Source of the DNA: Streptomyces sp. DT2A-34
Lineage (GTDB): Bacteria; Actinomycetota; Actinomycetes; Streptomycetales; Streptomycetaceae
Direction of reading: 5' to 3'
Length of the DNA: 64,000 bases
Assembly (NCBI RefSeq): GCF_030499515.1
Contig: NZ_JASTWJ010000001.1
Span: forward strand, 4,072,001 to 4,136,000
Of the stretch, positions 30,639 through 39,005 are shown piece after piece (within the stretch, counting starts at the first letter, position 1; every line of letters starts with the position of its first letter). The translations under genes were made by a program, and so were the position numbers. The notes beneath the pieces were generated by a model. That model was not told where the DNA came from, did not search any database, and saw only the letters and a program-made list of their open reading frames with translations.

Positions 30639-31895
30639 ATGGGGCTTGCGGAGCGGCGCAGGGCGCTGGGTTACAGTCAGGAAGAGCTCGCGCACGCCCT
30701 CGGCGTCGACCGGCGCACGATCGGCCGCTGGGAGACCCGGACCACCACACCCCAGCCGCCATTACGGCCACAGCTGGCCGAGCTGCTGCACCTCGACCTT
30801 GACGAACTCGACGCCCTGGTGGGACAGCCACAAGCAGCCCGTCCGGAGTCGGCAGGGTCGCCGCCTCGCGACCACCACGGCTCAGGGGACCTCGACGACA
30901 TGATCCGACGCCAGTTCCTGCGCGCCATAGCCGTCACCAGCGCCCTCGTGGCCCTGCCCGCCGACGACAGCGCCGCCCTCACCGACGGAGCCCACCGTGG
31001 GACGTCGGAGGACTTCCTGCGCATGAACGGCCACCTGTGGCAGGTGTATCAACTCGCTCGCGCCAAAGGCTCCGTGTACCCGATCGTCCGCGACCAGCTC
31101 ACCACGCTCAACGACACCCTCGACGGCCAGCCGGCAGCCGAATCCCAGGCCCTGTGCGGCGCGGCCGGCGACCTCTTCCAGCTCGCCGGTGAACTGGCCT
31201 TCGACGGCAACCGCTACACCGACGCAGCAGCCTCCTACACACTCGCCGCCTCCGCCAGCAAGGAAGCCAAGTCCTACGACCTCTGGGCATGCGCCCTGGT
31301 CCGGCACGCCTACGTCGACCTGTACGAACGGCGTTACGCCGAGGCCGCCACCGCACTCTCGGCGGCTGAGAGGGTGGCGCGGCGAGGAGACAGCTCCCTG
31401 TCCACCCGCCACTGGGTCGCCTCCGTCCAGGCCGAGGCGTATGCCGGACTCGGGAACCTGTCCGCCTGCGAGCGCGCCCTGGACGAGGCGGAAAAGGTCA
31501 CGGACCTGGGCGGCCCATTCCACAACGGCGGCTGGCTCCGCTTCGACGGCTCCCGCCTCGCCGAGGAACGCGGCGCCCGCTACCTCCAACTCGGCCGCCT
31601 CGACCTCGCCGAGAAGGCCCTCACCGCTGCTTTGAGCCAGGACATACTCGCCTCCGGGCAATCCTTCCGGCGCCGCGGCGCCGTCCTCACCGACCTCGCC
31701 TCCATCGGCGCCAAGCGGCACGACCCGGACCAGGTCCTCACCTACGGCCGCGAGGCCCTGCAGCTCGCCCGAGCGACGTCCTCCGGCTACGTCGCCCGTA
31801 AACTCCAGGGGCTACGAACCGACCTCGGCCCCCTCGCCCGCGACGCCCGTGTGGTCGAACTGGGTGCCGAGATCGACGCACTGTGCACGACGTGA
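30639..31895 (+). CDS. XRE-family regulator with TPR-like domain
   Basis: A 418-residue regulator. Residues 1-60 are a Cro/C1-type HTH (ERRRALGYSQEELAHALGVD, RRTIGRWETRTTTP). A linker with a short hydrophobic patch follows (about 90-110). The rest is an all-helical, tetratricopeptide-like domain (LAASASKEAKSYDLWACALV, AERVARRGDSSLSTRHWVAS, YLQLGRLDLAEKALTAALSQ). Such proteins in Streptomyces control adjacent gene sets in response to peptide or small-molecule signals. It is divergent from the RiPP-like cluster and probably controls it. GGGGGCGGC before ATG 30639 supports the start. Confidence 0.8.
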   Translation: MGLAERRRALGYSQEELAHALGVDRRTIGRWETRTTTPQPPLRPQLAELLHLDLDELDALVGQPQAARPESAGSPPRDHHGSGDLDDMIRRQFLRAIAVTSALVALPADDSAALTDGAHRGTSEDFLRMNGHLWQVYQLARAKGSVYPIVRDQLTTLNDTLDGQPAAESQALCGAAGDLFQLAGELAFDGNRYTDAAASYTLAASASKEAKSYDLWACALVRHAYVDLYERRYAEAATALSAAERVARRGDSSLSTRHWVASVQAEAYAGLGNLSACERALDEAEKVTDLGGPFHNGGWLRFDGSRLAEERGARYLQLGRLDLAEKALTAALSQDILASGQSFRRRGAVLTDLASIGAKRHDPDQVLTYGREALQLARATSSGYVARKLQGLRTDLGPLARDARVVELGAEIDALCTT

Positions 31896-31909
31896 CGAGA
31901 GGGGAAGGC

Positions 31910-32275
31910 ATGTCGCAGATCGAGGGCGCACGCGTGTTCCGCGAGGCGTGGATCACCGGCGTTCGAAAGCACTTCCCCGGCGAACCCAAGCCCGGCTACA
32001 TCACCCCCTGGGAAGAGACCCCCGAGTGGGAGCGCCAGGCCGCGGGAGCCGTGTACGACCAGGTGCGACAGTTCCTCGACCTCAGCGACCGCCACGCCTC
32101 CCGCCTCACCCGCGAACAGAAGAGCCGCTTCGTCGCCACCTGCTGGACCGCCCAGATGTACAAGCACTTCGAGGACCCCAAGCCCGGATACGTCGCCGAC
32201 TGGCCCGACCTGCCCGACTGGCAGAAGGAAACGGACGCCGACATCTTCGAAGCCATCGAAGCAACTTCGAAGTAA
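31910..32275 (+). CDS. 121-residue protein of two homologous halves
   Basis: The product has two similar segments: EPKPGYITPWEETPEWERQA near residues 25-44 and DPKPGYVADWPDLPDWQKET near 95-114, sharing PKPGY-x3-W-x3-PxW. Each is followed by an acidic helix (AVYDQV and DIFEAI). No known catalytic motif is present. GGGGAAGG before the ATG and 15 bp from the regulator stop indicate cotranscription with the XRE gene. It may bind a ligand or partner through the aromatic-proline motif; function unknown. Confidence 0.65.
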   Translation: MSQIEGARVFREAWITGVRKHFPGEPKPGYITPWEETPEWERQAAGAVYDQVRQFLDLSDRHASRLTREQKSRFVATCWTAQMYKHFEDPKPGYVADWPDLPDWQKETDADIFEAIEATSK

Positions 32276-32433
32276 CCGCATTCGCATGAGGCTCGCTTGG
32301 ACGCATTTACAGACCGAAGCCGCAGGAGCCAGGTCGGGGCGCATAGATAACTATGGGAACCACGGAACGCCCTCGGCCAGAGCTGCTGTTGGGCGCATCC
32401 GACCGATCGGGTCGGACAGTGACAGTCCAGTTT

Positions 32434-33030
32434 TTACTCCTCAAAGAAGCTCCGGAAGATCAAGTCAAACTCACACTCGTCAGCAGGAGAATCTTGCGCG
32501 ATAGCGGATCTGATTGCGCTATCCGTTCGATACTCATCGCAAAAGCTTTGCGCTGCCGTCAGCTTGTCCCCTGAAATCGATTCGGGATAGTAGTCTTCGA
32601 TCGCACCCCGCTCAAGCACATAGATTTTCTCGTTGCGCAAAGACGAGATAAGCGCACGCTTTGCATCGGAAATATCGCCAGAGGGTGGGTACTTAACGAG
32701 AATCGTTCGCAAGTCACGAGTTAGAGCACGAGTAAAGAAATCTTCCACCTTCCTCTGCAGTTCGGGCCACTCGCACTTCCCGTCCATGAAAAGATCACCA
32801 AACTGCTTCGCGTCTCTCCAGAGCTCTTTCATAGCAGGAGAATCACGCAATCTACGGGCTTGGTTGTTGGAAATTTCATCAGACTCTGCGCCACTGGTGG
32901 AAATATCCTCCCCAACCAACTGCATGAGGCGGCGCTGCTTCTCAAGTGAAGCCGCGCTAGCGCCCAACTTGTTAAATCCCTCTGCGATGGCGTCGAGATC
33001 CACAAGGACGGCTACGGACACCCCGAACCG
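32434..33030 (-). pseudogene. OLD-family ATP-dependent nuclease, C-terminal fragment
   Basis: Only the C-terminal part remains, about 200 residues. VAVLVDLDAIAEGFNKLGAS is a TOPRIM-like metal-site strand, and NEKIYVLERGAIEDYYPE matches the end of the TOPRIM domain in OLD-type nucleases (relatives include Gabija GajA). The N-terminal ABC-type ATPase domain is absent: upstream the frame runs into DNA antisense to the region flanking the acetyltransferase gene. The segment is clearly poorer in G+C (near 50%) than its surroundings, a sign of recent transfer from another host. It is probably a dead defence gene. Confidence 0.65.
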
Positions 33031-33136
33031 CTCAGCCGTTGACCCTCGGCGTACTCCCGTTGCTTCGTCTCCGGCCTGTTGGTTCGGCCGAACGGGCAGT
33101 CGGCGAACGAGACTTGTGCAGGGTCTGCGAGCGCGG

Positions 33137-34366
33137 TCAGAACCAGTGCAGGCAGTGCGGGGGGCGGTCGGCGCGGAAGAGTGCGTCAGCGAGGGCGGCT
33201 GCGCCTGGGCGGTGGGCCCGGATGTGTCCGGCACGCACGAGCGTGCTCGGGGCGGTGCCGCCGAGGTAGATGGAGCCCAGGTCTCTGATGTCCAGGGACA
33301 GGTCGGGCTTCCGGTCCGTCGGGACGCAGTCGGCCTTGCTGTCCCGCACGGTCAGCAGGTAGCGGCCGTGTTCGCCGAGGAACGGGTCGTCGACGTCGAG
33401 GACGAGCTCGCCGTCCATGAACCAGCCGCGCGCGGTCAGCGCACGCGGGACGTCCAGCAGCCGCACCCAGAGCCAGTCCATGTCGCCGCTCGCCTCGCCG
33501 GCGCGGAAGTCCGCGAACTGCCAGCGCAGCGGGTGCCCGGGCGGGACGTGCTGGAACACGACCTGAGAGACCAGGTCGTGTCCGAGTACGAACCGGGCCA
33601 GGGCCGTGAAGACGGCGTCGTCGGTGGCGATGGTCTCGTCGACCGTCAGGGTGCCGGACTCGGTCGAGTAGCTGGCGTACCCGTCCGGGACGCCGTCGGC
33701 GTCCCGGTGGACGGCGACGTAGCGCGGCGCCGGCGAGATCGGGGGCTGCCCCGCGCGCAAGGCCCACCAGCGGTGCGGCCGGGACAGCGCGCCGGGCTGG
33801 GCGCGGCGATACCGGTCGTAGACCTCCTCCAGAATCTCGCCGCACTCGGCCCGGCGCAGCACCTCGACCGAGCCGTCGTCCGAGCCGGTCGCTGGTGCGT
33901 CGGCCACGCCGCGCGCCCGGGGAGTGGCGAGGGCGGCCCTGTGGCGCGGCACTGTCAGCCGCGCCGTGTAGGTCGCCGGTCCGTAGCCGAACCTGCCGTA
34001 GATCGAGGCCTCAGAGGACAGCAGCACGGAAAGGAACTCCCCGTGGGCCCGCAGCTCGGTGAGCTGATGCCGCATCATCGCGCTGAGCACGCCCTGGCGG
34101 CGGTGCGAGGGCAGGACGCCGACGGCGGTCACCCCGGGGGCCGGGACGAGGGTCTCACCGGGCAGGGTGAGCTCGAAGGAGTGCGTGGCGGCGGTGCCGA
34201 CGGGCCGCCCGTCCGCCGTCAGGGCGAGCAGGCAGCGGTCCATTTCGAGCGCCGACCACCAGAGCCCGCCGCCCTCTATCGGGGTTTCCGGGAAGCGCCC
34301 GAACGCGGCATGGACTGTGTCGACGAAGACGTCGAGATCGTTGTCGGTCGTGGGACGGATCTCCAT
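33137..34366 (-). CDS. Eis-like GNAT N-acetyltransferase
   Basis: A 409-residue protein with the three-part layout of Eis-type acetyltransferases. An N-terminal GNAT domain carries the acetyl-CoA loop in GVLPSHRRQGVLSAMMR. A second GNAT-like domain holds ASYSTESGTLTVDETIATDD. A C-terminal sterol-carrier-like domain (DLSLDIRDLGSIYLGGTAPS) ends in HCLHWF, the free carboxylate that serves as catalytic base in Eis. Relatives acetylate aminoglycosides or other amines. ATG at 34366 with GAGGAGG upstream. A role in drug modification is possible but unproven. Confidence 0.82.
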   Translation of the reverse strand: MEIRPTTDNDLDVFVDTVHAAFGRFPETPIEGGGLWWSALEMDRCLLALTADGRPVGTAATHSFELTLPGETLVPAPGVTAVGVLPSHRRQGVLSAMMRHQLTELRAHGEFLSVLLSSEASIYGRFGYGPATYTARLTVPRHRAALATPRARGVADAPATGSDDGSVEVLRRAECGEILEEVYDRYRRAQPGALSRPHRWWALRAGQPPISPAPRYVAVHRDADGVPDGYASYSTESGTLTVDETIATDDAVFTALARFVLGHDLVSQVVFQHVPPGHPLRWQFADFRAGEASGDMDWLWVRLLDVPRALTARGWFMDGELVLDVDDPFLGEHGRYLLTVRDSKADCVPTDRKPDLSLDIRDLGSIYLGGTAPSTLVRAGHIRAHRPGAAALADALFRADRPPHCLHWF

Positions 34367-34512
34367 TGCTGCCGCTGCCTCCTCGGGATACCGGCACCAC
34401 GACTCGTGATGTCTGGCCACAGTGCAGCGTTGCCCCGGGGCCAGGGCAAGCGAATTACGGCCGGGCCCGCGGCCGCATCGACGGCCGCCCCCTGTGGTGG
34501 ACGCCGATAGTG

Positions 34513-34625
34513 ATGAATGTTCCTCGCCCGCCCCGTCGAAGCCAGTCGATCCGCGAGATCGCCGCCGCGGTCAAGGTGTCGGTCGGCGTAGTGCACAAGA
34601 CTTTGCACCGTGGGTCAGGGCCCTG
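34513..34625 (+). pseudogene. recombinase/invertase HTH fragment
   Basis: In the 403-bp gap 34367-34769 one plus frame reads SQSIREIAAAVKVSVGVVHKTL. This is the C-terminal HTH typical of serine recombinases and related transposon proteins (SIREIAxxxxVSxGTVxxxL). No catalytic domain precedes it and the frame soon loses similarity. It looks like a scrap of a resolvase-type gene at the right edge of the accessory island. I see nothing else in the gap. Confidence 0.5.
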
Positions 34626-34769
34626 GATGGCTTCTTCGCCTTGTCGATCGACGCGGAGCCTTTCCGGACCGGCCGTACTACCGCCTGGTGCGGCCGTGCG
34701 CGGTCCCGCACCACCGACGCGGCCTGGCTCGTACGCCCCCCTGCCCACCCCTGACCTATCTTGTCGCCC

Positions 34770-35165
34770 ATGCAGTCATACACGATCGGCCAGGCGGCTC
34801 GGCTGCTCGGCGTGAGTCCGGACACCGCGCGGCGATGGGCGGACGCGGGCCGGGTGGCCACCCATCGCGACGAGGGTGGGAAGCGGCTCATCGACGGGAA
34901 GGACCTGGCCGCCTTCTCCGTGGAACTCGCCCAGGGCGGGAGCGGTGAGGAGGAGTCCTCCTACACCTCGGTCCGCAACGCGTTCCCCGGCATCGTCACC
35001 GCGATCAAGCTCGGTGACGTGGCGGCGCAGGTGGACATCCAGGCCGGACCGCACCGGCTCGTCTCGCTGCTCACCCGGGAGGCTGTGGAGGAGCTGGGGC
35101 TGGAGGTCGGGATGGAGGCCACCGCCCGGGTGAAGTCGACGAACGTGCATATCGACCGCGTCTGA
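34770..35165 (+). CDS. HTH-TOBE molybdate-binding regulator (Mop-like)
   Basis: A 131-residue protein. Residues 1-55 form a MerR/excisionase-type HTH (YTIGQAARLLGVSPDTARRW). Residues 65-131 form a TOBE/Mop domain (SVRNAFPGIVTAIKLGDVAA, LTREAVEELGLEVGMEATARV, KSTNVHIDRV), which binds molybdate or tungstate oxyanions. It most likely senses molybdate and controls modABC downstream. There is no obvious ribosome site; a TATCTT box ends eight bases before the ATG, so the mRNA may be leaderless. Confidence 0.85.
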   Translation: MQSYTIGQAARLLGVSPDTARRWADAGRVATHRDEGGKRLIDGKDLAAFSVELAQGGSGEEESSYTSVRNAFPGIVTAIKLGDVAAQVDIQAGPHRLVSLLTREAVEELGLEVGMEATARVKSTNVHIDRV

Positions 35166-35214
35166 ACGGGCCGGGTGGTGGCGGCCGTTCCGGCGAGGGC
35201 GCCGCTGTCGACGC

Positions 35215-35338
35215 GGGCGCGCGGCTGGGCGGGCGCGCGGCTGGGCGGGCGCGCGGCTGGGCGGGCGCGCGGCTGGGCGGGCGCGCGGCTGGGCGGGCGC
35301 GCGGCTGGGCGGGCGCGCGGCTGGGCGGGCGCGCGGGG
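35215..35338. repeat. 16-bp minisatellite, about 7.75 copies
   Basis: Seven exact copies of GGGCGCGCGGCTGGGC in a row (35215-35326) and a partial eighth. It lies between the molybdate regulator and modA, 50 bp after the regulator stop. Exact identity of the copies implies recent or ongoing slippage. The 484-bp gap (35166-35649) otherwise contains the second repeat below and the modA promoter region. Confidence 0.95.
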
Positions 35339-35340
35339 AA

Positions 35341-35417
35341 GTGCTTCCGAGCCGGCGAGCGGGGAGCGGCTGAGTGCTTCCGAGCCGGCGAGCGGGGAGC
35401 GGCTGAGTGCTTCCGAG
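35341..35417. repeat. 33-bp tandem repeat, 2.3 copies
   Basis: Units at 35341-35373 and 35374-35406 start GTGCTTCCGAGCCGGCGAGC and are identical; a partial third copy ends at 35417. It directly follows the 16-bp minisatellite. Confidence 0.93.
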
Positions 35418-35649
35418 TGGGCCGGCGGCTGAGCTGCCGAGCGTGGGCGGCGAGCCGGGTGGGTGAGGTCGCCGGGTGGGGACGAGTTACCCGGAGGCCG
35501 GTCCCGTACAAACGCACATGCCAGGCCAGTCGACACCGAGTCCGGCTCATGCGATGCGACAGGCGACTTTCCCCTCGCACTTGCGGCATTATCATCTGCG
35601 TCGTGCACGCCGTGAGGCGTCCGTTCAGGACCAGAGAGGGAGTGGACCC

Positions 35650-36492
35650 GTGATGACCCGTTCCGTGCGCCGGACCCGTCGGACGCTGCAGGTGGCCGGC
35701 GCGGGCGCCGCCGCCCTGCTGGCCCTGAGCGCCTGCTCCTCCTCGGGCAACTCCTCGGGCGACTCCTCGTCGGCCAAGTCGGACTCCACCTCGTCGGCGT
35801 CCGCCTCGGGCAAGCTGTCCGGCACGGTGACCGTCTTCGCCGCCGCCTCGCTGAAGGAGAGCTTCACGACGCTGGGCAAGGAGTTCGAGAAGGCCCACCC
35901 GGGCACCAAGGTGACCTTCAGCTTCGGCGGCAGTGACGCGCTCGCCGCGAGCATCACGGGCGGCGCCCCGGCGGACGTGTTCGCCTCGGCAAGCCCCCAG
36001 ACGATGAAGATCGTCACCGACGCCGGTGCCGCCTCCGGCGCGCCCGCCACCTTCGTGCGCAACCAGCTGGAGATCGCCACCCTGCCGGGCAACCCCGACA
36101 AGGTCGCCTCACTGAAGGACCTCACCAACTCCGACCTGAAGGTCGTGCTGTGTGACAAGGCGGTGCCGTGCGGCGCCGCCGTCCAGAAGGCCCTGGACGC
36201 GAGCAAGCTGAAGCTCACCCCGGTCTCCTACGAGGAGGACGTCAAGGCCGCCCTGAACAAGGTGGTGCTGAAGGAGGCCGACGCCGCGGTCGTCTACAAG
36301 ACCGATGTGAAGGCCGCGGGTGACAGGGTGGAGGGCGTGGACTTCCCCGAGTCGGCCGACGCCGTCAACGACTACCCGATCACCCTGCTCAAGGACGCGC
36401 CGAACGCCGGGGCCGCCCAGGCGTTCATCGCGCTGGTGCGGTCCGCCGAGGGCCAGAAGGTCCTGAACGCGGCCGGGTTCCTCAAGCCGTGA
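35650..36492 (+). CDS. modA: molybdate ABC transporter substrate-binding lipoprotein
   Basis: A 280-residue lipoprotein. The signal ends with LSAC (lipobox), a Ser-rich spacer follows, and then the ModA fold: TVTVFAAASLKESFTTLGKE, TFSFGGSDALAASITGGAPA, DVFASASPQTM. The SLKE and GSDAL segments contact the oxyanion. GTG 35650 has GGGAG seven bases upstream; ATG 35653 is equally possible. It overlaps modB (GTGA). The upstream HTH-TOBE protein is the likely regulator. Confidence 0.92.
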   Translation: MMTRSVRRTRRTLQVAGAGAAALLALSACSSSGNSSGDSSSAKSDSTSSASASGKLSGTVTVFAAASLKESFTTLGKEFEKAHPGTKVTFSFGGSDALAASITGGAPADVFASASPQTMKIVTDAGAASGAPATFVRNQLEIATLPGNPDKVASLKDLTNSDLKVVLCDKAVPCGAAVQKALDASKLKLTPVSYEEDVKAALNKVVLKEADAAVVYKTDVKAAGDRVEGVDFPESADAVNDYPITLLKDAPNAGAAQAFIALVRSAEGQKVLNAAGFLKP

Positions 36493-37385
36493 CATCCCCG
36501 TCCTCCCCCGCTCCGTCCTCCCCGTCCTCCCCGTCCTCCCCGCCCTCCCCGGACAAGGCCGACGCCGCGGACACCCTGACCGGTGGCCCGCGGCGCCGCC
36601 GCATCCGCGGGAGCGCCCCGCTGCCGCTCCTCCTGCCCGCGCTGATCGGCCTGGCGTTCCTGGTCCTCCCGCTCGTCGCGCTGCTGATCCGGGCCCCGTG
36701 GCGGAGCATGCCGGACCTGCTGACCAGCACGGAGGTGTGGCAGGCCCTGCAGTTGTCGCTGGTCTGCGCGACGGCGGCGACCGCGGTGAGCCTGGTGATC
36801 GGGGTGCCGCTGGCCTGGCTGCTGGCCCGGGTCGAGTTTCCCGGGCGGGGGATCGTACGGGCCCTCGTCACCCTGCCCCTGGTGTTGCCCCCGGTGGTCG
36901 GGGGTGTGGCCCTGCTGATGGCGCTCGGCCGCAACGGCGTCATCGGAAAGTGGCTGGACGCGTGGTTCGGGATCACCCTGCCCTTCACCACCGCCGGGGT
37001 CGTGGTCGCGGAGGCGTTCGTCGCCATGCCCTTCCTCGTGATCAGCGTCGAGGGCACCCTGCGGGCCGCCGACCCCCGCTACGAGGAGGCCGCCACCACC
37101 CTGGGCGCCTCCCGCTTCACCGCGTTCCGCCGGGTCACGCTGCCGCTGATCGCGCCCGGCATCGCGGCCGGCGCCGTACTGGCCTGGGCCCGGGCGCTCG
37201 GCGAGTTCGGCGCGACCATCACCTTCGCCGGCAACTTCCCCGGGCGTACGCAGACCATGCCGCTCGCCGTGTATCTGGCGTTGCAGAGCGACCCGGAGGC
37301 CGCGATCGCCCTCAGCCTCGTCCTGCTGGCCGTGTCCATCGCTGTCCTGGCGGGACTGCGTGATCGCTGGATGACCGCCTCATGA
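36489..37385 (+). CDS. modB: molybdate ABC transporter permease
   Basis: A 298-residue permease with five to six membrane helices and the EAA loop as EEAATTLGASRFTAFRRVTLP. The first 25 residues are an unusual Ser-Pro-rich tail encoded by a run of 9-bp repeats (CCGTCCTCC) at about 36498-36550, likely a slippage product. Starts by GTG overlap with the modA stop; its own stop overlaps the modC ATG. Confidence 0.92.
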   Translation: MTSPSSPAPSSPSSPSSPPSPDKADAADTLTGGPRRRRIRGSAPLPLLLPALIGLAFLVLPLVALLIRAPWRSMPDLLTSTEVWQALQLSLVCATAATAVSLVIGVPLAWLLARVEFPGRGIVRALVTLPLVLPPVVGGVALLMALGRNGVIGKWLDAWFGITLPFTTAGVVVAEAFVAMPFLVISVEGTLRAADPRYEEAATTLGASRFTAFRRVTLPLIAPGIAAGAVLAWARALGEFGATITFAGNFPGRTQTMPLAVYLALQSDPEAAIALSLVLLAVSIAVLAGLRDRWMTAS

Positions 37386-38530
37386 CCGACATCGAGAAGA
37401 GCACGAAGAGCAGGCAGAGCACGAAGGCCACGCAGAGCACTGGCGGCGCCCCCGTCCCCGCACATGAGGGCACTGACGCCCGCCGTGAGGGACTCGACGC
37501 CCGGCTGGTGGTCGAGCGCGGCTCCTTCCGCCTGGACGTGGCGCTGGCCGCGGCCCCCGGTGACGTGGTCGCGCTCCTCGGGCCCAACGGCGCCGGCAAG
37601 ACCACCGCCCTGCGCGCACTCGCCGGTCTCGTCCCGCTCACCGACGGCCATCTGCGGCTGGACGGCGCGGAGTTGGACCGTACGCCGCCGGAGTCCCGCC
37701 CGGTCGGGGTCGTCTTCCAGGACTACCTGCTCTTCCCGCACCTCACCGCACTGGACAACGTGGCCTTCGGGCCGCGCTGCCACGGCGCCGGCAAGGCGGA
37801 GGCTCGTGCCCAGGCCGCCGAGTGGCTGGAGCGCATGGGTCTCGCCGACCACGCCGGTGCCAAGCCCCGCCGCCTCTCCGGCGGCCAGGCCCAGCGCGTT
37901 GCCCTCGCCCGCGCCCTGGCCACCCACCCCCGTCTGCTCCTCCTCGACGAACCCCTCGCCGCCCTCGACGCCCGTACCCGCCTCGACGTACGCGCCCAAC
38001 TCCGCCACCACCTGGCCGACTTCGAGGCGGTCGCCGTACTCGTCACGCACGATCCGCTGGACGCCATGGTCCTGGCCGACCACCTCGTCGTCATCGAGGA
38101 CGGCCGTATCGTCCAGGAGGGCACCCCTGCCGACATCGCCCGCCACCCGCGCACCGACTACATCGCCCACCTGGTCGGCCTCAACCTCTACCGGGGTCAG
38201 GCCGAGGGACACATGGTCCGCGTGGACGGCGCCCCCGCGGTCACGATCACGACCACGGAGGCTCTCGCCGGCCCTGCCTTCGTGGCCTTCCCGCCCAGCG
38301 CGGTCACCCTCCACCGCGACCGCCCCACCGGCTCCAGCGCCCGCAACCTCTGGCGCTGCGAGGTGGCCGGCCTGGAAACCCACGGCGACCAGCTCCGCGC
38401 CGCCCTCACCGGCGAACTCCCCCTGGCCGCCGACCTCACCACGGTCGCCGCCGCCGAACTCGACCTCCGCCCCGGCGCCACGGTCTGGGCGACGGTCAAG
38501 GCGGCCCAGACACACGCGTATCCCGCCTGA
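37382..38530 (+). CDS. modC: molybdate ABC transporter ATP-binding protein
   Basis: A 382-residue ATPase. Walker A is GPNGAGKT (67-74), the signature is LSGGQAQRVALARA, and Walker B is LLLLDEPLAALD. A C-terminal TOBE domain (GELPLAADLTTVAAAELDLR) fits molybdate import. The 45-residue N-terminal extension (MTDIEKSTKSRQSTKATQST and onward) is not part of the ABC fold. ATG at 37382 overlaps the modB stop, completing a tightly coupled modABC operon. Confidence 0.92.
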   Translation: MTDIEKSTKSRQSTKATQSTGGAPVPAHEGTDARREGLDARLVVERGSFRLDVALAAAPGDVVALLGPNGAGKTTALRALAGLVPLTDGHLRLDGAELDRTPPESRPVGVVFQDYLLFPHLTALDNVAFGPRCHGAGKAEARAQAAEWLERMGLADHAGAKPRRLSGGQAQRVALARALATHPRLLLLDEPLAALDARTRLDVRAQLRHHLADFEAVAVLVTHDPLDAMVLADHLVVIEDGRIVQEGTPADIARHPRTDYIAHLVGLNLYRGQAEGHMVRVDGAPAVTITTTEALAGPAFVAFPPSAVTLHRDRPTGSSARNLWRCEVAGLETHGDQLRAALTGELPLAADLTTVAAAELDLRPGATVWATVKAAQTHAYPA

Positions 38531-38540
38531 GGCCGACTTC

Positions 38541-38884
38541 CGGGCCGGCTGCCCGGTCCTCGCCGTCTCCATCGAGGAGCCCCCCGACGAGACACCGGCC
38601 GACCGGGCCCCGGCCGATGAGACGCCCGCCGACGGGACGCCCCCGTCCTGACGGCCGCCATCAGGACGGCCGCCGCCGAGGTCTTCGACGAGTGGGAAGA
38701 GCTGCTGGCCGCCTCGCTGCGTGAGCACGGCGCCGAGCCCGAGCAGGCCGGACAGCTCGCGACGCTCATCGTCGCGGCCGTCGAGGGGACCGTGGCCATG
38801 TGCCGCGCCCAGCGCAGCACCCAGCCCCTCGACCGGACCGCCGAGCAGTTGCAGGCAATCATCCTCACCACGATCAAGGATTGA
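38541..38884 (+). pseudogene. TetR-family regulator, C-terminal remnant with frameshift
   Basis: Directly after modC one frame reads GCPVLAVSIEEPPDETPADR and stops at 38651. In the next frame the sequence continues LTAAIRTAAAEVFDEWEELL and AATLIVAAVEGTVAMCRAQR-like text to the stop at 38884 (LATLIVAAVEGTVAMCRAQR is the exact form). Together these match the ligand-binding half of LmrA/YxaF-type TetR regulators, where GCPVLA is conserved. The HTH half is absent. The remnant has both a 5' deletion and a frameshift. Confidence 0.65.
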
Positions 38885-39005
38885 CCGGGAGGGTCACGGG
38901 GCTGATCGGGAGGGTCGTCGGACCGGCTGATCGACGGGGTGCCCTGCCTGGGCGGCCGGTCATCCGCGCGATACGTCCCCTCCGGCGGGCCGTATCGTGA
39001 GAGCC

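Noticed and set aside
35071..35898. Long minus-strand frame rich in Arg-Pro-Ala repeats opposite the molybdate genes
   Set aside because: The repeats are the translation of the 16-bp and 33-bp minisatellites, and the rest is antisense to modA. No ribosome site or family match.
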